64,000 bases of DNA from CAVQJU01 sp963729215 (GCA_963729215.1 CAVSND010000031.1:434001-498000); one strand, 5' to 3'; numbered from the stretch's first letter, positions 9,417 through 17,942 are shown. Translations and numbers: made by a program. Notes: a model not told the origin generated them from the letters alone.

Positions 9417-9485
9417 GATTTGGTGAATGTGTGGGGGCGATTGGCGATCACCACGTCACTCCGTCACCCAATCGCTCCATCCCCT
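9417..9485. repeat. Iterated inverted repeat in the rplO-secY gap
   Basis: GCGATTGG (from 9437) faces CCAATCGC (to 9474), flanked by loosely repeated 8-nt units of the type GTGACGGA/GTGACGTG on one side and GTGAATGTGTG on the other. The rplO stop codon falls inside the element. It is less regular than the other elements in this operon. Confidence 0.55.
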
Positions 9486-9934
9486 GATGCGATCGTCTCC
9501 GCGCTCCCGCCGGCGGCCGCCAGCTTCTCGGACGCCTTGCCGCTGAACTTGTGGGCGCGCACCGTCAGCGCCTTCCCCACGTCGCCGCGAGCCAGCACCT
9601 TGATGAGGCGGCGGGTGCCCGACGGCACCAGGCCCCGCTCGCGGAGCAGCTCCGGCGTCACGACCACGCCCGCCTCGAACCGTTCGGCGATCGCGTCGAG
9701 GTTGACCACGTCGTACGAGACGCGGAAGGGGTTGTGGAAGCCGCGCTTCGGGACGCGCCGGTGCAGCGGCATCTGGCCGCCCTCGAACCCGCGCTTGAAC
9801 TTGTACCCCGACCGCGACTTCGCGCCCTTGTGCCCGCGGCCGGCCGTCTTCCCGTTGCCCGACCCCTGCCCGCGGCCGATGCGCTTCTTCGCGTGCTTGG
9901 CGCCCTTCGGCGGTTTGAGATTATGGAGATCCAT
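9464..9934 (-). CDS. rplO: 50S ribosomal protein L15
   Basis: MDLHNLKPPKGAKHAKKRIG with the glycine-rich RGQGSGNGKTAGRGHKGAKSR segment is diagnostic for L15. The 156-residue length is normal. It binds 23S rRNA late in 50S assembly. Its start overlaps the rpmD stop. The last residues are encoded within the iterated repeat that follows. Confidence 0.97.
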   Translation of the reverse strand: MDLHNLKPPKGAKHAKKRIGRGQGSGNGKTAGRGHKGAKSRSGYKFKRGFEGGQMPLHRRVPKRGFHNPFRVSYDVVNLDAIAERFEAGVVVTPELLRERGLVPSGTRRLIKVLARGDVGKALTVRAHKFSGKASEKLAAAGGSAETIASGDGAIG

Positions 9935-10134
9935 TACTTGACCTCGACGAGATGGCGGACCTTGTGAATCATGCCGCGAATCGACGGCGAGTCCTTCAGC
10001 TCCACACTGTGCCGGATGCGGCGCAGCCCCAGCCCCTTGACCGTCGTCGCCTGCTTCCGGTCGAATCCGGTCGGGCTCACGAGCAAGGTCACCTTGACCG
10101 TTCCGCCCTTTGAATCCGTGCGTTGATTGGCCAT
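9934..10134 (-). CDS. rpmD: 50S ribosomal protein L30
   Basis: The 66-residue protein starts at MANQRTDSKGGTVKVTLLVS and contains KGLGLRRIRHSVELKDSPSI, the L30 signature. A much longer in-frame opening upstream overlaps rpsE and is ignored. It lies between rpsE and rplO as expected. Confidence 0.95.
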   Translation of the reverse strand: MANQRTDSKGGTVKVTLLVSPTGFDRKQATTVKGLGLRRIRHSVELKDSPSIRGMIHKVRHLVEVK

Positions 10135-10142
10135 GCGATTCC

Positions 10143-10661
10143 TCAGGCGCTCGCGCGCGTCAGCTGCTCGAGCTCCTTGCCCCGCAGCCGTGCGATCTTC
10201 AACGGATCCTTCAGCTCTTTCAACCCGGTGAACGTGGCGCGCACCACGTTGTGGGGGTTGGCGGATCCGAGCGACTTCGTCAGGATGTTCGTCACCCCGC
10301 ACGCCTCGACCACCGCACGCACCGCTCCGCCGGCGATGATGCCCGTGCCATCGGGCGCCGGCTTCAGGAGCACCGCTCCCGCGCCGAACTTGCCGACGAT
10401 CCGGTGAGGAATCGTCGTGCCCTGCAACGGGACGCGAATCAGGTTCTTCTTCGCGGCTTCGATGCCCTTCTTGATCGCCGACGGCACTTCCTTGGCCTTG
10501 CCGACGCCGAAGCCGACCACGCCGTGGCCGTCCCCGACCACGACGAGCGCGCTGAAGCTCAGGTTCTTGCCGCCCTTGACCACCTTCGTCACGCGGTTGA
10601 TCGAGACGACGGTGTCCTTGATGTCGAGCTGCGACGGATCGATGCGTTCGCGAGTAAACAT
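10143..10661 (-). CDS. rpsE: 30S ribosomal protein S5
   Basis: A 172-residue S5 with the double-stranded RNA-binding N-domain (DTVVSINRVTKVVKGGKNLSF, then VVGDGHGVVGFGVGKAKEVP) and the C-domain (GTIPHRIVGKFG-like stretch, then GVTNILTKSLGSANPHNVV). It lies at the mRNA entry of the 30S subunit and affects decoding accuracy. It abuts rplR with no gap. Confidence 0.97.
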   Translation of the reverse strand: MFTRERIDPSQLDIKDTVVSINRVTKVVKGGKNLSFSALVVVGDGHGVVGFGVGKAKEVPSAIKKGIEAAKKNLIRVPLQGTTIPHRIVGKFGAGAVLLKPAPDGTGIIAGGAVRAVVEACGVTNILTKSLGSANPHNVVRATFTGLKELKDPLKIARLRGKELEQLTRASA

Positions 10662-11036
10662 TTAGAACTCCAGACCGGCTTTACGCGCGGCGTCCGCCAC
10701 GGCGCGAATCCGCCCGTGGTACAGGTTGCCGCCGCGGTCGAACACGACGCGCTTGATGCCCTTGTCGATCGACCGCTCGGCGATCGCCTTGCCGATCGCC
10801 TCCGCGCCCTTGACGTTGCCGCCGCTGACCTCCTTCGAGAAGGCCCCCTTCAGCTTCGGATCGGTGGACGAGGCCGAGGCGAGCGTCTTGCCGCTCAAGT
10901 CGTCGATCACCTGCGCGTAGATGTGGGCGACGCTGCGGAACACGCTCAGGCGTGGCCGTTCGATCGTTCCCATGATCCGCTTTCGCTGGCGGAGGTGAAT
11001 CCGTTCGCGGCGGTCGGCTTTCGTGTGAATCTTCAT
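10662..11036 (-). CDS. rplR: 50S ribosomal protein L18
   Basis: The 124-residue protein contains RPRLSVFRSVAHIYAQVIDD and the C-terminal RVVFDRGGNLYHGRIRAVAD-type 5S rRNA-binding region. With L5 and 5S rRNA it forms part of the central protuberance. The order rplF-rplR-rpsE is conserved. Confidence 0.97.
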   Translation of the reverse strand: MKIHTKADRRERIHLRQRKRIMGTIERPRLSVFRSVAHIYAQVIDDLSGKTLASASSTDPKLKGAFSKEVSGGNVKGAEAIGKAIAERSIDKGIKRVVFDRGGNLYHGRIRAVADAARKAGLEF

Positions 11037-11060
11037 GCGCTCAGCCCCTTGCCCTTTGCG

Positions 11061-11600
11061 CTACTTCGCGCCGGTCTTGCCGGCCTTCTTCTTGAGCACT
11101 TCGCCCGTGTAGCGGACGCCCTTCTGCTTGTACGGATCCGGTTCGCGCAGGCGGCGGATGTTGGCCGCGACCTGACCGACCAGCTGCCGATCGACGCCCG
11201 TCACGGTGATGTGCGTCTGCTTGTCGATCGTGACGTCGATGCCGGTCGGAATGTCGAACACGACCGCGTGCGAGTAACCCAGCGCGAAGATGACCTGCTT
11301 GCCCTTCAGCTCCGCGCGGTAGCCGACGCCGACGATGTCGAGTTCCTTCTTGAAGCCCTCGGTCACGCCCTGGACCGCGTTGGCGATCAGGCTGCGTGCC
11401 AGGCCGTGAAACTTGGCGAGATCCGGGTCGGCGGTCGCGCGCTTCGCGTTCAGGTGGCCATCGGCCAGCTCGAAGTTGATGCCGGCCGGGAACGCCTGCC
11501 GCATCTTGCCTTTCGGCCCCTGCACTTCGACCGCGCCGTCGGCCACCTTGACGGTGACGCCTTTCGGAATCGTGATCGGCTTCTTACCTATACGTGACAT
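11061..11600 (-). CDS. rplF: 50S ribosomal protein L6
   Basis: The 179-residue protein starts at MSRIGKKPITIPKGVTVKVA and has the two duplicated L6 folds, ending with the signature RREPDPYKQKGVRY-type segment (here RLREPDPYKQKGVRYTGEV). It supports the factor-binding site of the 50S subunit. Its 5' flank carries a short tandem CTCGTGG repeat. Confidence 0.97.
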   Translation of the reverse strand: MSRIGKKPITIPKGVTVKVADGAVEVQGPKGKMRQAFPAGINFELADGHLNAKRATADPDLAKFHGLARSLIANAVQGVTEGFKKELDIVGVGYRAELKGKQVIFALGYSHAVVFDIPTGIDVTIDKQTHITVTGVDRQLVGQVAANIRRLREPDPYKQKGVRYTGEVLKKKAGKTGAK

Positions 11601-11608
11601 GTTCGTAT

Positions 11609-11626
11609 CTCGTGGCTCGTGGCTCG
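11609..11626. repeat. Half element: tandem CTCGTGG units
   Basis: Two tandem copies of CTCGTGG plus CTCG lie in the 40-bp rplF-rpsH gap. The same 7-nt unit builds the full hairpin in the rplD-rplC gap (17.87-17.94 kb). No opposite arm is present here, so this looks like a solo arm. Confidence 0.6.
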
Positions 11627-11640
11627 CCCGCAGCCGGTTA

Positions 11641-12054
11641 CTACCAGATGTTACAGAGCACTTCGCCGCCGACGCCGGCCTTCGCGGCTTCCCGGCCGGT
11701 CATGACCCCGCGCGACGTGGTCAGGATGCTGGTGCCCAGGCCGGCCAGCACTTCCGGAACATCGTCGTGGCCGAAATAGACCCGGCGGCCGGGGCGGCTG
11801 ATCCGCTGGACACCCGTGATGAGTTTCTCGCCATGCGGCCCGTACTTCAGGAACACGCGCAGCAGCTTGCTGGCGGCCGGCGCCTTGCCGACCGGCGGCG
11901 CATCGAGGACCTTGAAGCCCTGGATGTAGCCCTCGTCCTGCAGGATGCGGGCGATGTCGGCCTTGATGCGCGAGGCCGGCATGTCGACGCGCGTGTGTTT
12001 CGCGGTCACCGCGTTCCGGATCCGCGTGAGCATATCTGCGATCGGGTCAGTCAT
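11641..12054 (-). CDS. rpsH: 30S ribosomal protein S8
   Basis: The 137-residue protein starts MTDPIADMLTRIRNA and ends with the S8 signature (TSRGVMTGREAAKAGVGGE). S8 is a primary 16S rRNA binder and in E. coli represses the spc operon by binding mRNA. A large iterated hairpin lies just upstream in the rpsN-rpsH gap. Confidence 0.97.
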   Translation of the reverse strand: MTDPIADMLTRIRNAVTAKHTRVDMPASRIKADIARILQDEGYIQGFKVLDAPPVGKAPAASKLLRVFLKYGPHGEKLITGVQRISRPGRRVYFGHDDVPEVLAGLGTSILTTSRGVMTGREAAKAGVGGEVLCNIW

Positions 12055-12070
12055 ATCTGCTATCCCACTA

Positions 12071-12160
12071 TCTGGTCATCTGGTCATCCAGTCATTTGGT
12101 CATTAGTTTGCTCGATTGAGCAGAAATGACCAGATGACCAGATGACGAAATGACGAAATT
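12071..12160. repeat. Iterated inverted repeat, CTGGTCAT family, copy 1
   Basis: Four tandem 8-nt units (CTGGTCAT, CTGGTCAT, CCAGTCAT, TTGGTCAT; 12072-12103) are followed by a small apical hairpin (TGCTC-GATT-GAGCA). Four inverted units follow (ATGACCAG, ATGACCAG, ATGACGAA, ATGACGAA; from about 12126). The whole fills the rpsN-rpsH gap and ends at the rpsN stop codon. Confidence 0.85.
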
Positions 12161-12345
12161 CACCAGCTACTCTTCGTGACACCCGTAACGTCGCCTTCGA
12201 GCGCCAGCTTGCGGAAGCACAAGCGGCACAACGCGAACTTCCGCATGTAGGCGCGGGGACGGCCGCACAGGTGGCAGCGATTGCGCAGCCGAACCTTGAA
12301 CTTCGGCTTCTTCTGTTCCTTCGCGATCTTTGCAGTGGTTGCCAT
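12160..12345 (-). CDS. rpsN: 30S ribosomal protein S14, zinc type
   Basis: A 61-residue protein of the short, zinc-binding S14 class (type Z): C24, C27, C40 and C43 form two CxxC pairs around RPRAYMRKFALC. The C-terminal end GVTKSSW is typical. It lies in the 30S head. The neighbours rplE and rpsH match the conserved spc order. Confidence 0.96.
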   Translation of the reverse strand: MATTAKIAKEQKKPKFKVRLRNRCHLCGRPRAYMRKFALCRLCFRKLALEGDVTGVTKSSW

Positions 12346-12348
12346 AAA

Positions 12349-12891
12349 TTAACTCTGCCGGAACGGCATGCCCATGAACTGCAGCAGCTTCCTGGCTTCC
12401 TCGTCGGTCTTCGCCGTCGTCACCACGGAGACGTTCATGCCGCGCGCCTTGTCGACCTTCATGTAGTCGATCTCGGGGAACAGCAGCTGGTCGCGCAGGC
12501 CCAGGGTGTAGTTGCCGCGGCCATCGAATCCCTTCGGCGACACGCCCTTGAAGTCGCGCACGCGCGGCAGCGCGATGTTCATCAGCCGGTCGAGAAATTC
12601 CCACATGCGCGCCCCGCGCAGCGTGACCATCGTCCCGACGGGCTGGCCCTTGCGCACCTTGAACTGCGCGATGGACTTCTTCGAACGGCGCGTCACGGGC
12701 TTCTGCCCGGTGATGCGGCCGAGCTCGTCGGCGCCCGTGTCGATGATCTTGACGTTGGACGTCGCCTCGCCGAGGCCCATGTTCACGACGACCTTCTGGA
12801 TCTTCGGGACGGCCATGACGTTCGCGTACCCGAACTCCTTCTTCAGGGCCGGGATCACGTCCTGCTGATAGCGCTCCTTCAACCGGCTCAT
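12349..12891 (-). CDS. rplE: 50S ribosomal protein L5
   Basis: A 180-residue L5 starting MSRLKERYQQDVIPALKKEF, with VPKIQKVVVNMGLGEA and the FDGRGNYTLGLRDQLLFPEI segment. It binds 5S rRNA in the central protuberance and contacts P-site tRNA. Its ATG overlaps the TGA of rplX (ATGA). Confidence 0.97.
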   Translation of the reverse strand: MSRLKERYQQDVIPALKKEFGYANVMAVPKIQKVVVNMGLGEATSNVKIIDTGADELGRITGQKPVTRRSKKSIAQFKVRKGQPVGTMVTLRGARMWEFLDRLMNIALPRVRDFKGVSPKGFDGRGNYTLGLRDQLLFPEIDYMKVDKARGMNVSVVTTAKTDEEARKLLQFMGMPFRQS

Positions 12892-13220
12892 TTGTCGACC
12901 ACTCCCTCGCACTTGCGGCAGATGCGGACCTTCCGGCCGTCGCCGAGGATCTTGCGGCCCACGCGCGTCTGCGCCCCGCACTCCGGGCACACCAGCTGGA
13001 CGTTCGACGCGTGCAACGAGGCCTCGCGCTCGACGATGCCGCCCTTGACGTTCTTGCCGGGGTTCGGCTTCGTGTGGCGCTTGATCATGTTCACGCCTTC
13101 GACGATCAGGCGGTTCTTGTCGGGCAGCACGCGCAGCACGCGGCCGCGCTTGCCGCGGTCCTTGCCGGTAATCACCAGCACGTTGTCGTTCTTCCGGATG
13201 GGCGTAGCGAGCTGCGACAT
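12888..13220 (-). CDS. rplX: 50S ribosomal protein L24
   Basis: A 110-residue protein with a KOW fold (NDNVLVITGKDRGKRGRVLRV) at the N-terminus, an assembly initiator of the 50S subunit. The C-terminal part carries CPEC and CRKC, a complete four-cysteine zinc ribbon, which many bacterial L24 proteins lack or have degenerate. Both ends overlap the neighbouring genes. Confidence 0.96.
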   Translation of the reverse strand: MSQLATPIRKNDNVLVITGKDRGKRGRVLRVLPDKNRLIVEGVNMIKRHTKPNPGKNVKGGIVEREASLHASNVQLVCPECGAQTRVGRKILGDGRKVRICRKCEGVVDK

Positions 13221-13588
13221 TACAGAACCTCTGGCGCGAGCGAAATGATCTTCATGAACCGGCGCTCGCGCAGCTCGCGCGCGACCGGTCCGAACACGCG
13301 CGTGCCGATCGGCTCGCCCTGGTCGTTGATCAGGACGGCGGCATTGCGGTCGAACCGGATGTACGTGCCGTCGCGCCGGCGCTGTTCCTTGACCGTCCGC
13401 ACGATGACCGCTTTCACCACGGCGCCCTTTTTCACGTTCGACTCGGGCGTCGCTTCCTTGACCGACGCGGTGACGATGTCCCCCAGCCGCGCGTAGCGGC
13501 CCGTCGATCCGCCGATCGGGTTGATGACTGCGATCTTGCGCGCGCCGGAGTTGTCGGCGACGTCAAGAATCGATCGCATCTGAATCAT
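13220..13588 (-). CDS. rplN: 50S ribosomal protein L14
   Basis: The 122-residue protein starts MIQMRSILDVADNSGARKIA and ends with the L14 signature GTRVFGPVARELRERRFMKI. It sits at the subunit interface and contacts IF/RsfS sites. A longer in-frame upstream opening overlaps rpsQ and is rejected. The gap to rpsQ is 2 bp. Confidence 0.97.
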   Translation of the reverse strand: MIQMRSILDVADNSGARKIAVINPIGGSTGRYARLGDIVTASVKEATPESNVKKGAVVKAVIVRTVKEQRRRDGTYIRFDRNAAVLINDQGEPIGTRVFGPVARELRERRFMKIISLAPEVL

Positions 13589-13590
13589 GG

Positions 13591-13845
13591 CTAGACCTCC
13601 GCCGCCTGGCGAACCACGCGCTTGAGGGCCCACCGCTTCCGGCGGCTCAACGGCCTCGTCTCCACGATCTCGACCATGTCGCCGACCTTCGCGGCGCCCT
13701 CCTCGTCGTGGACCATGAACTTCGACGTTCTCCGCTCGGTTTTCCCGTAGAGCCCGTGGCGCACCTGCCACTCCACGGCGACGACGATGCTCTTCGTCAT
13801 CTTGTTGCTCACGACCACGCCGGTTTTTTCAGACTTGTCAGCCAT
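13591..13845 (-). CDS. rpsQ: 30S ribosomal protein S17
   Basis: The 84-residue OB-fold protein has KTGVVVSNKMTKSIVVAVEW and the HDEEGAAKVGDMVEIVETRPLS signature. It binds 16S rRNA early in 30S assembly. A 9-nt-unit iterated hairpin fills the gap to rpmC upstream. Confidence 0.96.
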   Translation of the reverse strand: MADKSEKTGVVVSNKMTKSIVVAVEWQVRHGLYGKTERRTSKFMVHDEEGAAKVGDMVEIVETRPLSRRKRWALKRVVRQAAEV

Positions 13846-13854
13846 GTGAATCCC

Positions 13855-13927
13855 AGGGCGGGATGGGCGGGAGCGGCGGGACGGGCTGAAACGCCCTCCG
13901 CCTATCCTGCCCGTCCTGCCTATCCAG
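13855..13927. repeat. Iterated inverted repeat with 9-nt units, rpmC-rpsQ gap
   Basis: The left arm is GGGCGGGAT, GGGCGGGAG, CGGCGGGAC, GGGC. A loop of about 6 nt follows. The right arm is the inverted set GCCC, TCCGCCTAT, CCTGCCCGT, CCTGCCTAT, CCAGCC. The rpmC stop codon (13920-13922) lies inside the right arm. The unit is unrelated in sequence to the CTGGTCAT family. Confidence 0.85.
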
Positions 13928-14114
13928 CCTTTCTCTGCTGCTGCAATACCGTCTTGACGCGCGCCAGGTCGCGGCGCACGACCCGGACCTTCGCCGGCGC
14001 CTCGAGCTGCCCCATCGACTTCTGGATCCGCAGGCGAAACAGCTGGTCGGTCAGATCTCGCACTTTCGCGCTGAGTTCCTCGGCGCCCAGGGCGCGCAGT
14101 TCCGCGGCCTTCAT
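13920..14114 (-). CDS. rpmC: 50S ribosomal protein L29
   Basis: A 64-residue helical hairpin protein starting MKAAELRALGAEELSAKVRD, with the L29 pattern LFRLRIQKSMGQLEAPAKVRVVRRDLARVKT. It lies near the tunnel exit next to L23. The ATG overlaps the rplP stop. The stop codon is inside the following iterated repeat. Confidence 0.95.
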   Translation of the reverse strand: MKAAELRALGAEELSAKVRDLTDQLFRLRIQKSMGQLEAPAKVRVVRRDLARVKTVLQQQRKAG

Positions 14115-14536
14115 AGCATCTTCTCCTGCGAGAAGCGTGTCGCGAACTTCGTCAGAATCGGCAGCTTGGCCGCCGCCAGCTTCATCGCTTCGCGCGCGTC
14201 CTTCTCGGTCACGCCTTCCATCTCGAACAGCACGCGGCCCGGCTTGACCACGCACACCCACTGCTCGGGCGCGCCCTTGCCCTTGCCCATGCGTGTTTCC
14301 TGCGGCTTCTTGGTGATCGGCTTGTCGGGAAACACGCGCGTCCAGATCTTTCCGCCGCGGGCGACGAAACGCGTCATGGCCACGCGCGCCGCTTCGATCT
14401 GGCGATCGGTCAGCCAGCACGGTTCGAGCGCCTTCAGCCCGTAGTCGCCGAACGACACGTCGCCGCCGCGCCACGCCTTGCCGCGCATGCGGCCGCGCTG
14501 CTGTTTCCGGAACTTGACCTTCTTCGGCATCAACAT
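14111..14536 (-). CDS. rplP: 50S ribosomal protein L16
   Basis: The protein has the L16 signature: MPKKVKFRKQQRGRMRGKAW, RIEAAR-like ARVAMTRFVARGGKIW, FPDKPITKKPQETRMGKGKG. It helps to position A-site tRNA. Two starts are possible, an ATG at 14536 (141 residues) or at 14530 (139 residues, MPKKV). The second agrees better with the family. Confidence 0.96.
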   Translation of the reverse strand: MLMPKKVKFRKQQRGRMRGKAWRGGDVSFGDYGLKALEPCWLTDRQIEAARVAMTRFVARGGKIWTRVFPDKPITKKPQETRMGKGKGAPEQWVCVVKPGRVLFEMEGVTEKDAREAMKLAAAKLPILTKFATRFSQEKML

Positions 14537-14550
14537 AATGCGATCTCGAA

Positions 14551-14654
14551 TCTGGTCATCTGGTCATTTGGTCATCTGGTCATCGTTGCTCAATTGAGAA
14601 ATCTCTCGATTGACAACGATGACCAGATGACCAGATGACCAGATGACTAAATAG
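14551..14654. repeat. Iterated inverted repeat, CTGGTCAT family, copy 2
   Basis: The left arm has four tandem units (CTGGTCAT, CTGGTCAT, TTGGTCAT, CTGGTCAT) ending CGTTG. The right arm starts CAACG and carries the inverted units ATGACCAG. The arms match at 33 of 34 positions. The loop contains CTCAATTGAG. It fills the rpsC-rplP gap and would form one of the strongest hairpins of the window. Confidence 0.9.
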
Positions 14655-14662
14655 TCCTTCTC

Positions 14663-15352
<690 letters not shown>

Positions 15353-15354
15353 GG

Positions 15355-15771
15355 TTACTCCTTCGCTGCTTTCTTCGGTGTTCTGGCGCGCTTTTTGGGT
15401 TCGCTCGGCGCGACGGGCACGGCCTTCTGCGGCCGCTCCGACACATGCACGGTCAGGTGCGCCGTGCGCTTCAACACGCGAAACGCGCGGCCCATCGGCG
15501 CCGGCCGCACGCGCTTCTGCGACGGTCCCTGGTTCGCGTAGCACGCCGACACGAACAGGCGGTCGACGTCGCCGCTGAACCCGTCCTTCTGCTGCGCGTT
15601 CGCGATCGCCGAGCGGAGCAGCTTCGCGATGTCCTCCGCCACCGACTTGCGCGTGAAGTCCAGCGCCGCCAGCGCGCGGTTGACGTCCTTGCCGCGGATC
15701 AGATCGAGCACGAGGCCGGCCTTCTGCGCCGACGTGCGGATGTAGCGTGAGGTTGCGTGCGCTTCAATCAT
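15355..15771 (-). CDS. rplV: 50S ribosomal protein L22
   Basis: The 138-residue protein has the L22 pattern: ATSRYIRTSAQKAGLVLDLI, RGKDVNRALAALDFT, then the extended loop ending RAFRVLKRTAHLTVHVSE, which lines the exit tunnel and determines macrolide response. The C-terminal 25 residues are an extra Lys/Ala-rich tail. It lies 2 bp ahead of rpsC. Confidence 0.96.
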   Translation of the reverse strand: MIEAHATSRYIRTSAQKAGLVLDLIRGKDVNRALAALDFTRKSVAEDIAKLLRSAIANAQQKDGFSGDVDRLFVSACYANQGPSQKRVRPAPMGRAFRVLKRTAHLTVHVSERPQKAVPVAPSEPKKRARTPKKAAKE

Positions 15772-15781
15772 CGCCTACTCC

Positions 15782-16132
15782 CTAGCTCGCCCCGGCGGGC
15801 TTGCCGGCGCCGCCGCCAGGACCCGCTGCGCCGGCCGGCGCCGCGGCGGCCGCCATGGCCGCGCGCTCCGCCACCTTCGTCGTATGTCCCTTGAACTGGC
15901 GCGTCGGCGCGAATTCGCCCAGCTTGTGGCCGACCATGTTCTCGGTCACGTAGACGGGGATGAACTTCTTGCCGTTGTGCACGGCCAGCGTGTGACCCAC
16001 CATCTCCGGGATGACCGTGGATCGGCGCGACCACGTCTTGATGACTTTCCGTTCGGACCCGCGGTTCATGACCTCGATCTTCTCGAGGAGCGGCGTGTCG
16101 ACGAACGGACCTTTCTTGGTTGAGCGGCCCAT
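15782..16132 (-). CDS. rpsS: 30S ribosomal protein S19
   Basis: A 116-residue S19: MGRSTKKGPFVDTPLLEKIE, RRSTVIPEMVGHTLAVHNGK, GHKLGEFAPTRQFKGHTTK. It lies in the 30S head. The usual length is about 93. The last 24 residues are an Ala/Gly/Pro tail unlike the conserved fold. The start overlaps the rplB stop (TAATG). Confidence 0.96.
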   Translation of the reverse strand: MGRSTKKGPFVDTPLLEKIEVMNRGSERKVIKTWSRRSTVIPEMVGHTLAVHNGKKFIPVYVTENMVGHKLGEFAPTRQFKGHTTKVAERAAMAAAAAPAGAAGPGGGAGKPAGAS

Positions 16133-16956
16133 TACTTCTGTCTCCGCGTGACGATGAATTGATCGGTCGATTTGCGGTTGCGCGTCTTGTAGCCCTTGGT
16201 CGGCAGGCCCCACGGCGACACGGGATGCCGCCCGCCCGACGTCTTGCCCTCACCGCCGCCCAGCGGGTGATCCACCGGGTTCATGGCGACGCCGCGCACG
16301 TGCGGCCGCTGGCCCATCCACCGGCTCCGGCCGGCCTTGCCGATCGAGACGTTCTCGTGCTCGATGTTGCCGACCTGGCCGATCGTCGCGTAGCACTCGC
16401 TGAAGATCTTGCGAATCTCGCTCGACGGCATCTTGACGGACGCGTACTGGCCTTCCTTGGCCACCAACTGCACGGACGACCCGGCGCTGCGCGCGATCTG
16501 CCCGCCCTTGCCGGGCTTCAGCTCGACGTTGTGGAGTTGCGTGCCGAGCGGAATGTTCTTCAGCGGCAGCGCGTTCCCCAACAGGATGTCCACGTTCTGG
16601 CCGGACACGATCGTGTCGCCCACCTTCAGGCCGCTCGGCTGCAGGATGTAGCGCTTCTCGCCGTCCGCGTAGGTCACGAGCGCGATCCGCGCGGACCGGT
16701 TCGGGTCGTACTCGATCGTGGCGACCTTCGCCGGGATGTCGTGCTTGTCCCGCTTGAAGTCAATCACGCGGTACTGCCGCTTGTGGCCGCCGCCGCGCCA
16801 CCACGAGGTGAGATGCCCGCCGTTATTGCGCCCGCCGGACTGATGGAGCGTCTCGACCAGCGGCTTGTGCGGCTCCGAGGTCGTGATCTCGTCGAAGTCG
16901 TGGCCGGTCTGAAACCGCCGGCCGGGCGACGTGGGATTGAACTTGCGAATGGGCAT
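16132..16956 (-). CDS. rplB: 50S ribosomal protein L2
   Basis: The 274-residue protein has the L2 RNA-binding and SH3-like domains, ending with RGVAMNPVDHPLGGGEGKTSGGRHPVSPWG around the conserved histidine near the peptidyl-transferase centre. The length is normal. One base separates it from rplW. Confidence 0.98.
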   Translation of the reverse strand: MPIRKFNPTSPGRRFQTGHDFDEITTSEPHKPLVETLHQSGGRNNGGHLTSWWRGGGHKRQYRVIDFKRDKHDIPAKVATIEYDPNRSARIALVTYADGEKRYILQPSGLKVGDTIVSGQNVDILLGNALPLKNIPLGTQLHNVELKPGKGGQIARSAGSSVQLVAKEGQYASVKMPSSEIRKIFSECYATIGQVGNIEHENVSIGKAGRSRWMGQRPHVRGVAMNPVDHPLGGGEGKTSGGRHPVSPWGLPTKGYKTRNRKSTDQFIVTRRQK

Positions 16957-16957
16957 G

Positions 16958-17248
16958 TTACGCGCCCTCCAGGAATTCCGGCATCTTCTCGCCTTCGCGC
17001 AGCGTCACGTAGGCTTTCTTCCAGTCCGACCGGCGGCCCGCGAAACGCCCCTGGCGCTTCTCCTTGCCGTGCGCGATGCCGGTCCGGACGCTGTCGACCT
17101 TCGCGCCGAGCAGCTTCTCGATCGCCCGGCGGATTTCCACTTTGTTAGCGCCGAGCGCCACCTGGAACACGAGCGTCCGCCCGTCTTCGCGCTGGATGGA
17201 CGTCTTCTCGGTGATGAGCGGCCGACGGATGACGTCGGTGAGTTTCAT
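16958..17248 (-). CDS. rplW: 50S ribosomal protein L23
   Basis: The 96-residue protein starts MKLTDVIRRPLITEKTSIQR and carries FQVALGANKVEIRRAIEKLL. L23 forms the docking site for trigger factor and SRP at the tunnel exit. The ATG overlaps the rplD stop by four bases. The long in-frame extension upstream is an rplD shadow. Confidence 0.96.
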   Translation of the reverse strand: MKLTDVIRRPLITEKTSIQREDGRTLVFQVALGANKVEIRRAIEKLLGAKVDSVRTGIAHGKEKRQGRFAGRRSDWKKAYVTLREGEKMPEFLEGA

Positions 17249-17865
17249 GCGAGCACCTCTTGCAGCTTCTCGATCGCGCCCCGTGTCGCCACCACGCGCT
17301 GCGCGTTGACGATGTCGCGCGCCGTCACGCGCGAGCTCGGCACGAACGCGACGCCCTCGAGGTTCCGCACGGACTTCGCGAGCTTTTCGTCGAGCGCCAG
17401 GTCGATGAGGATCACCTTGCCGGTCACGCCCAGCCGGTTCAGCATCTCGACGGCGCCCTTCGTCTTCACCTCGGACGCCGTCAGCTGATCGACCACGACG
17501 AGCGCCTTGTCCTGCATCTTCTGCGCGAACGCCGACCGGAGCGCGCCGCGCTCGGCCTTCTTCGGCAGGTCGTAGGCGTAGCTCCGGGGCTGCGGCCCGA
17601 ACACCGTGCCGCCGTGCCGCCAGAGCGGAGTGCGCAGCAATCCGACCCGCGCGCGGCCCGTCCCTTTCTGACGCCAGGGCTTCTTGCCGCTGCCGCTGAC
17701 GAGCGCGCGATTCTTCGTCGCGTGCGTGCCGCGGCGGCCCGCCGCGTTCTCGCGGACGACCGATTCCCATACCAGGTCCGCGTTCACGCGCCCGCCGAAC
17801 ACTTCGTCGCGGACGTCGACGCTGCCGACTTTCTGGTTCTCGCTGTTGACGACATCAAACTGCAT
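17245..17865 (-). CDS. rplD: 50S ribosomal protein L4
   Basis: A 206-residue L4 starting MQFDVVNSENQKVGSVDVRD. The internal loop (KKPWRQKGTGRARVGLLRTPLWRHGGTVFG, about 60-90) enters the exit tunnel. In E. coli L4 also regulates the S10 operon; no such site can be proven here. The upstream gap to rplC holds a 7-nt-unit hairpin. Confidence 0.97.
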   Translation of the reverse strand: MQFDVVNSENQKVGSVDVRDEVFGGRVNADLVWESVVRENAAGRRGTHATKNRALVSGSGKKPWRQKGTGRARVGLLRTPLWRHGGTVFGPQPRSYAYDLPKKAERGALRSAFAQKMQDKALVVVDQLTASEVKTKGAVEMLNRLGVTGKVILIDLALDEKLAKSVRNLEGVAFVPSSRVTARDIVNAQRVVATRGAIEKLQEVLA

Positions 17866-17871
17866 AACGGT

Positions 17872-17942
17872 CTCTCGTGGCTGGTGGCTCGCGGCCCGTA
17901 GCTCGAACAAAACGAGCCACGAGTCCCGAGACACGAGTCTCT
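17872..17942. repeat. Iterated inverted repeat with 7-nt units, rplC-rplD gap
   Basis: The left arm is CTCGTGG, CTGGTGG, CTCGCGG, CCCGTAG, CTCG. The loop is AACAAAA. The right arm is CGAG, CCACGAG, TCCCGAG, ACACGAG, TCTC. The rplC stop codon (17941-17943) follows or overlaps its end. The unit matches the solo arm at 11609-11626. Confidence 0.85.
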
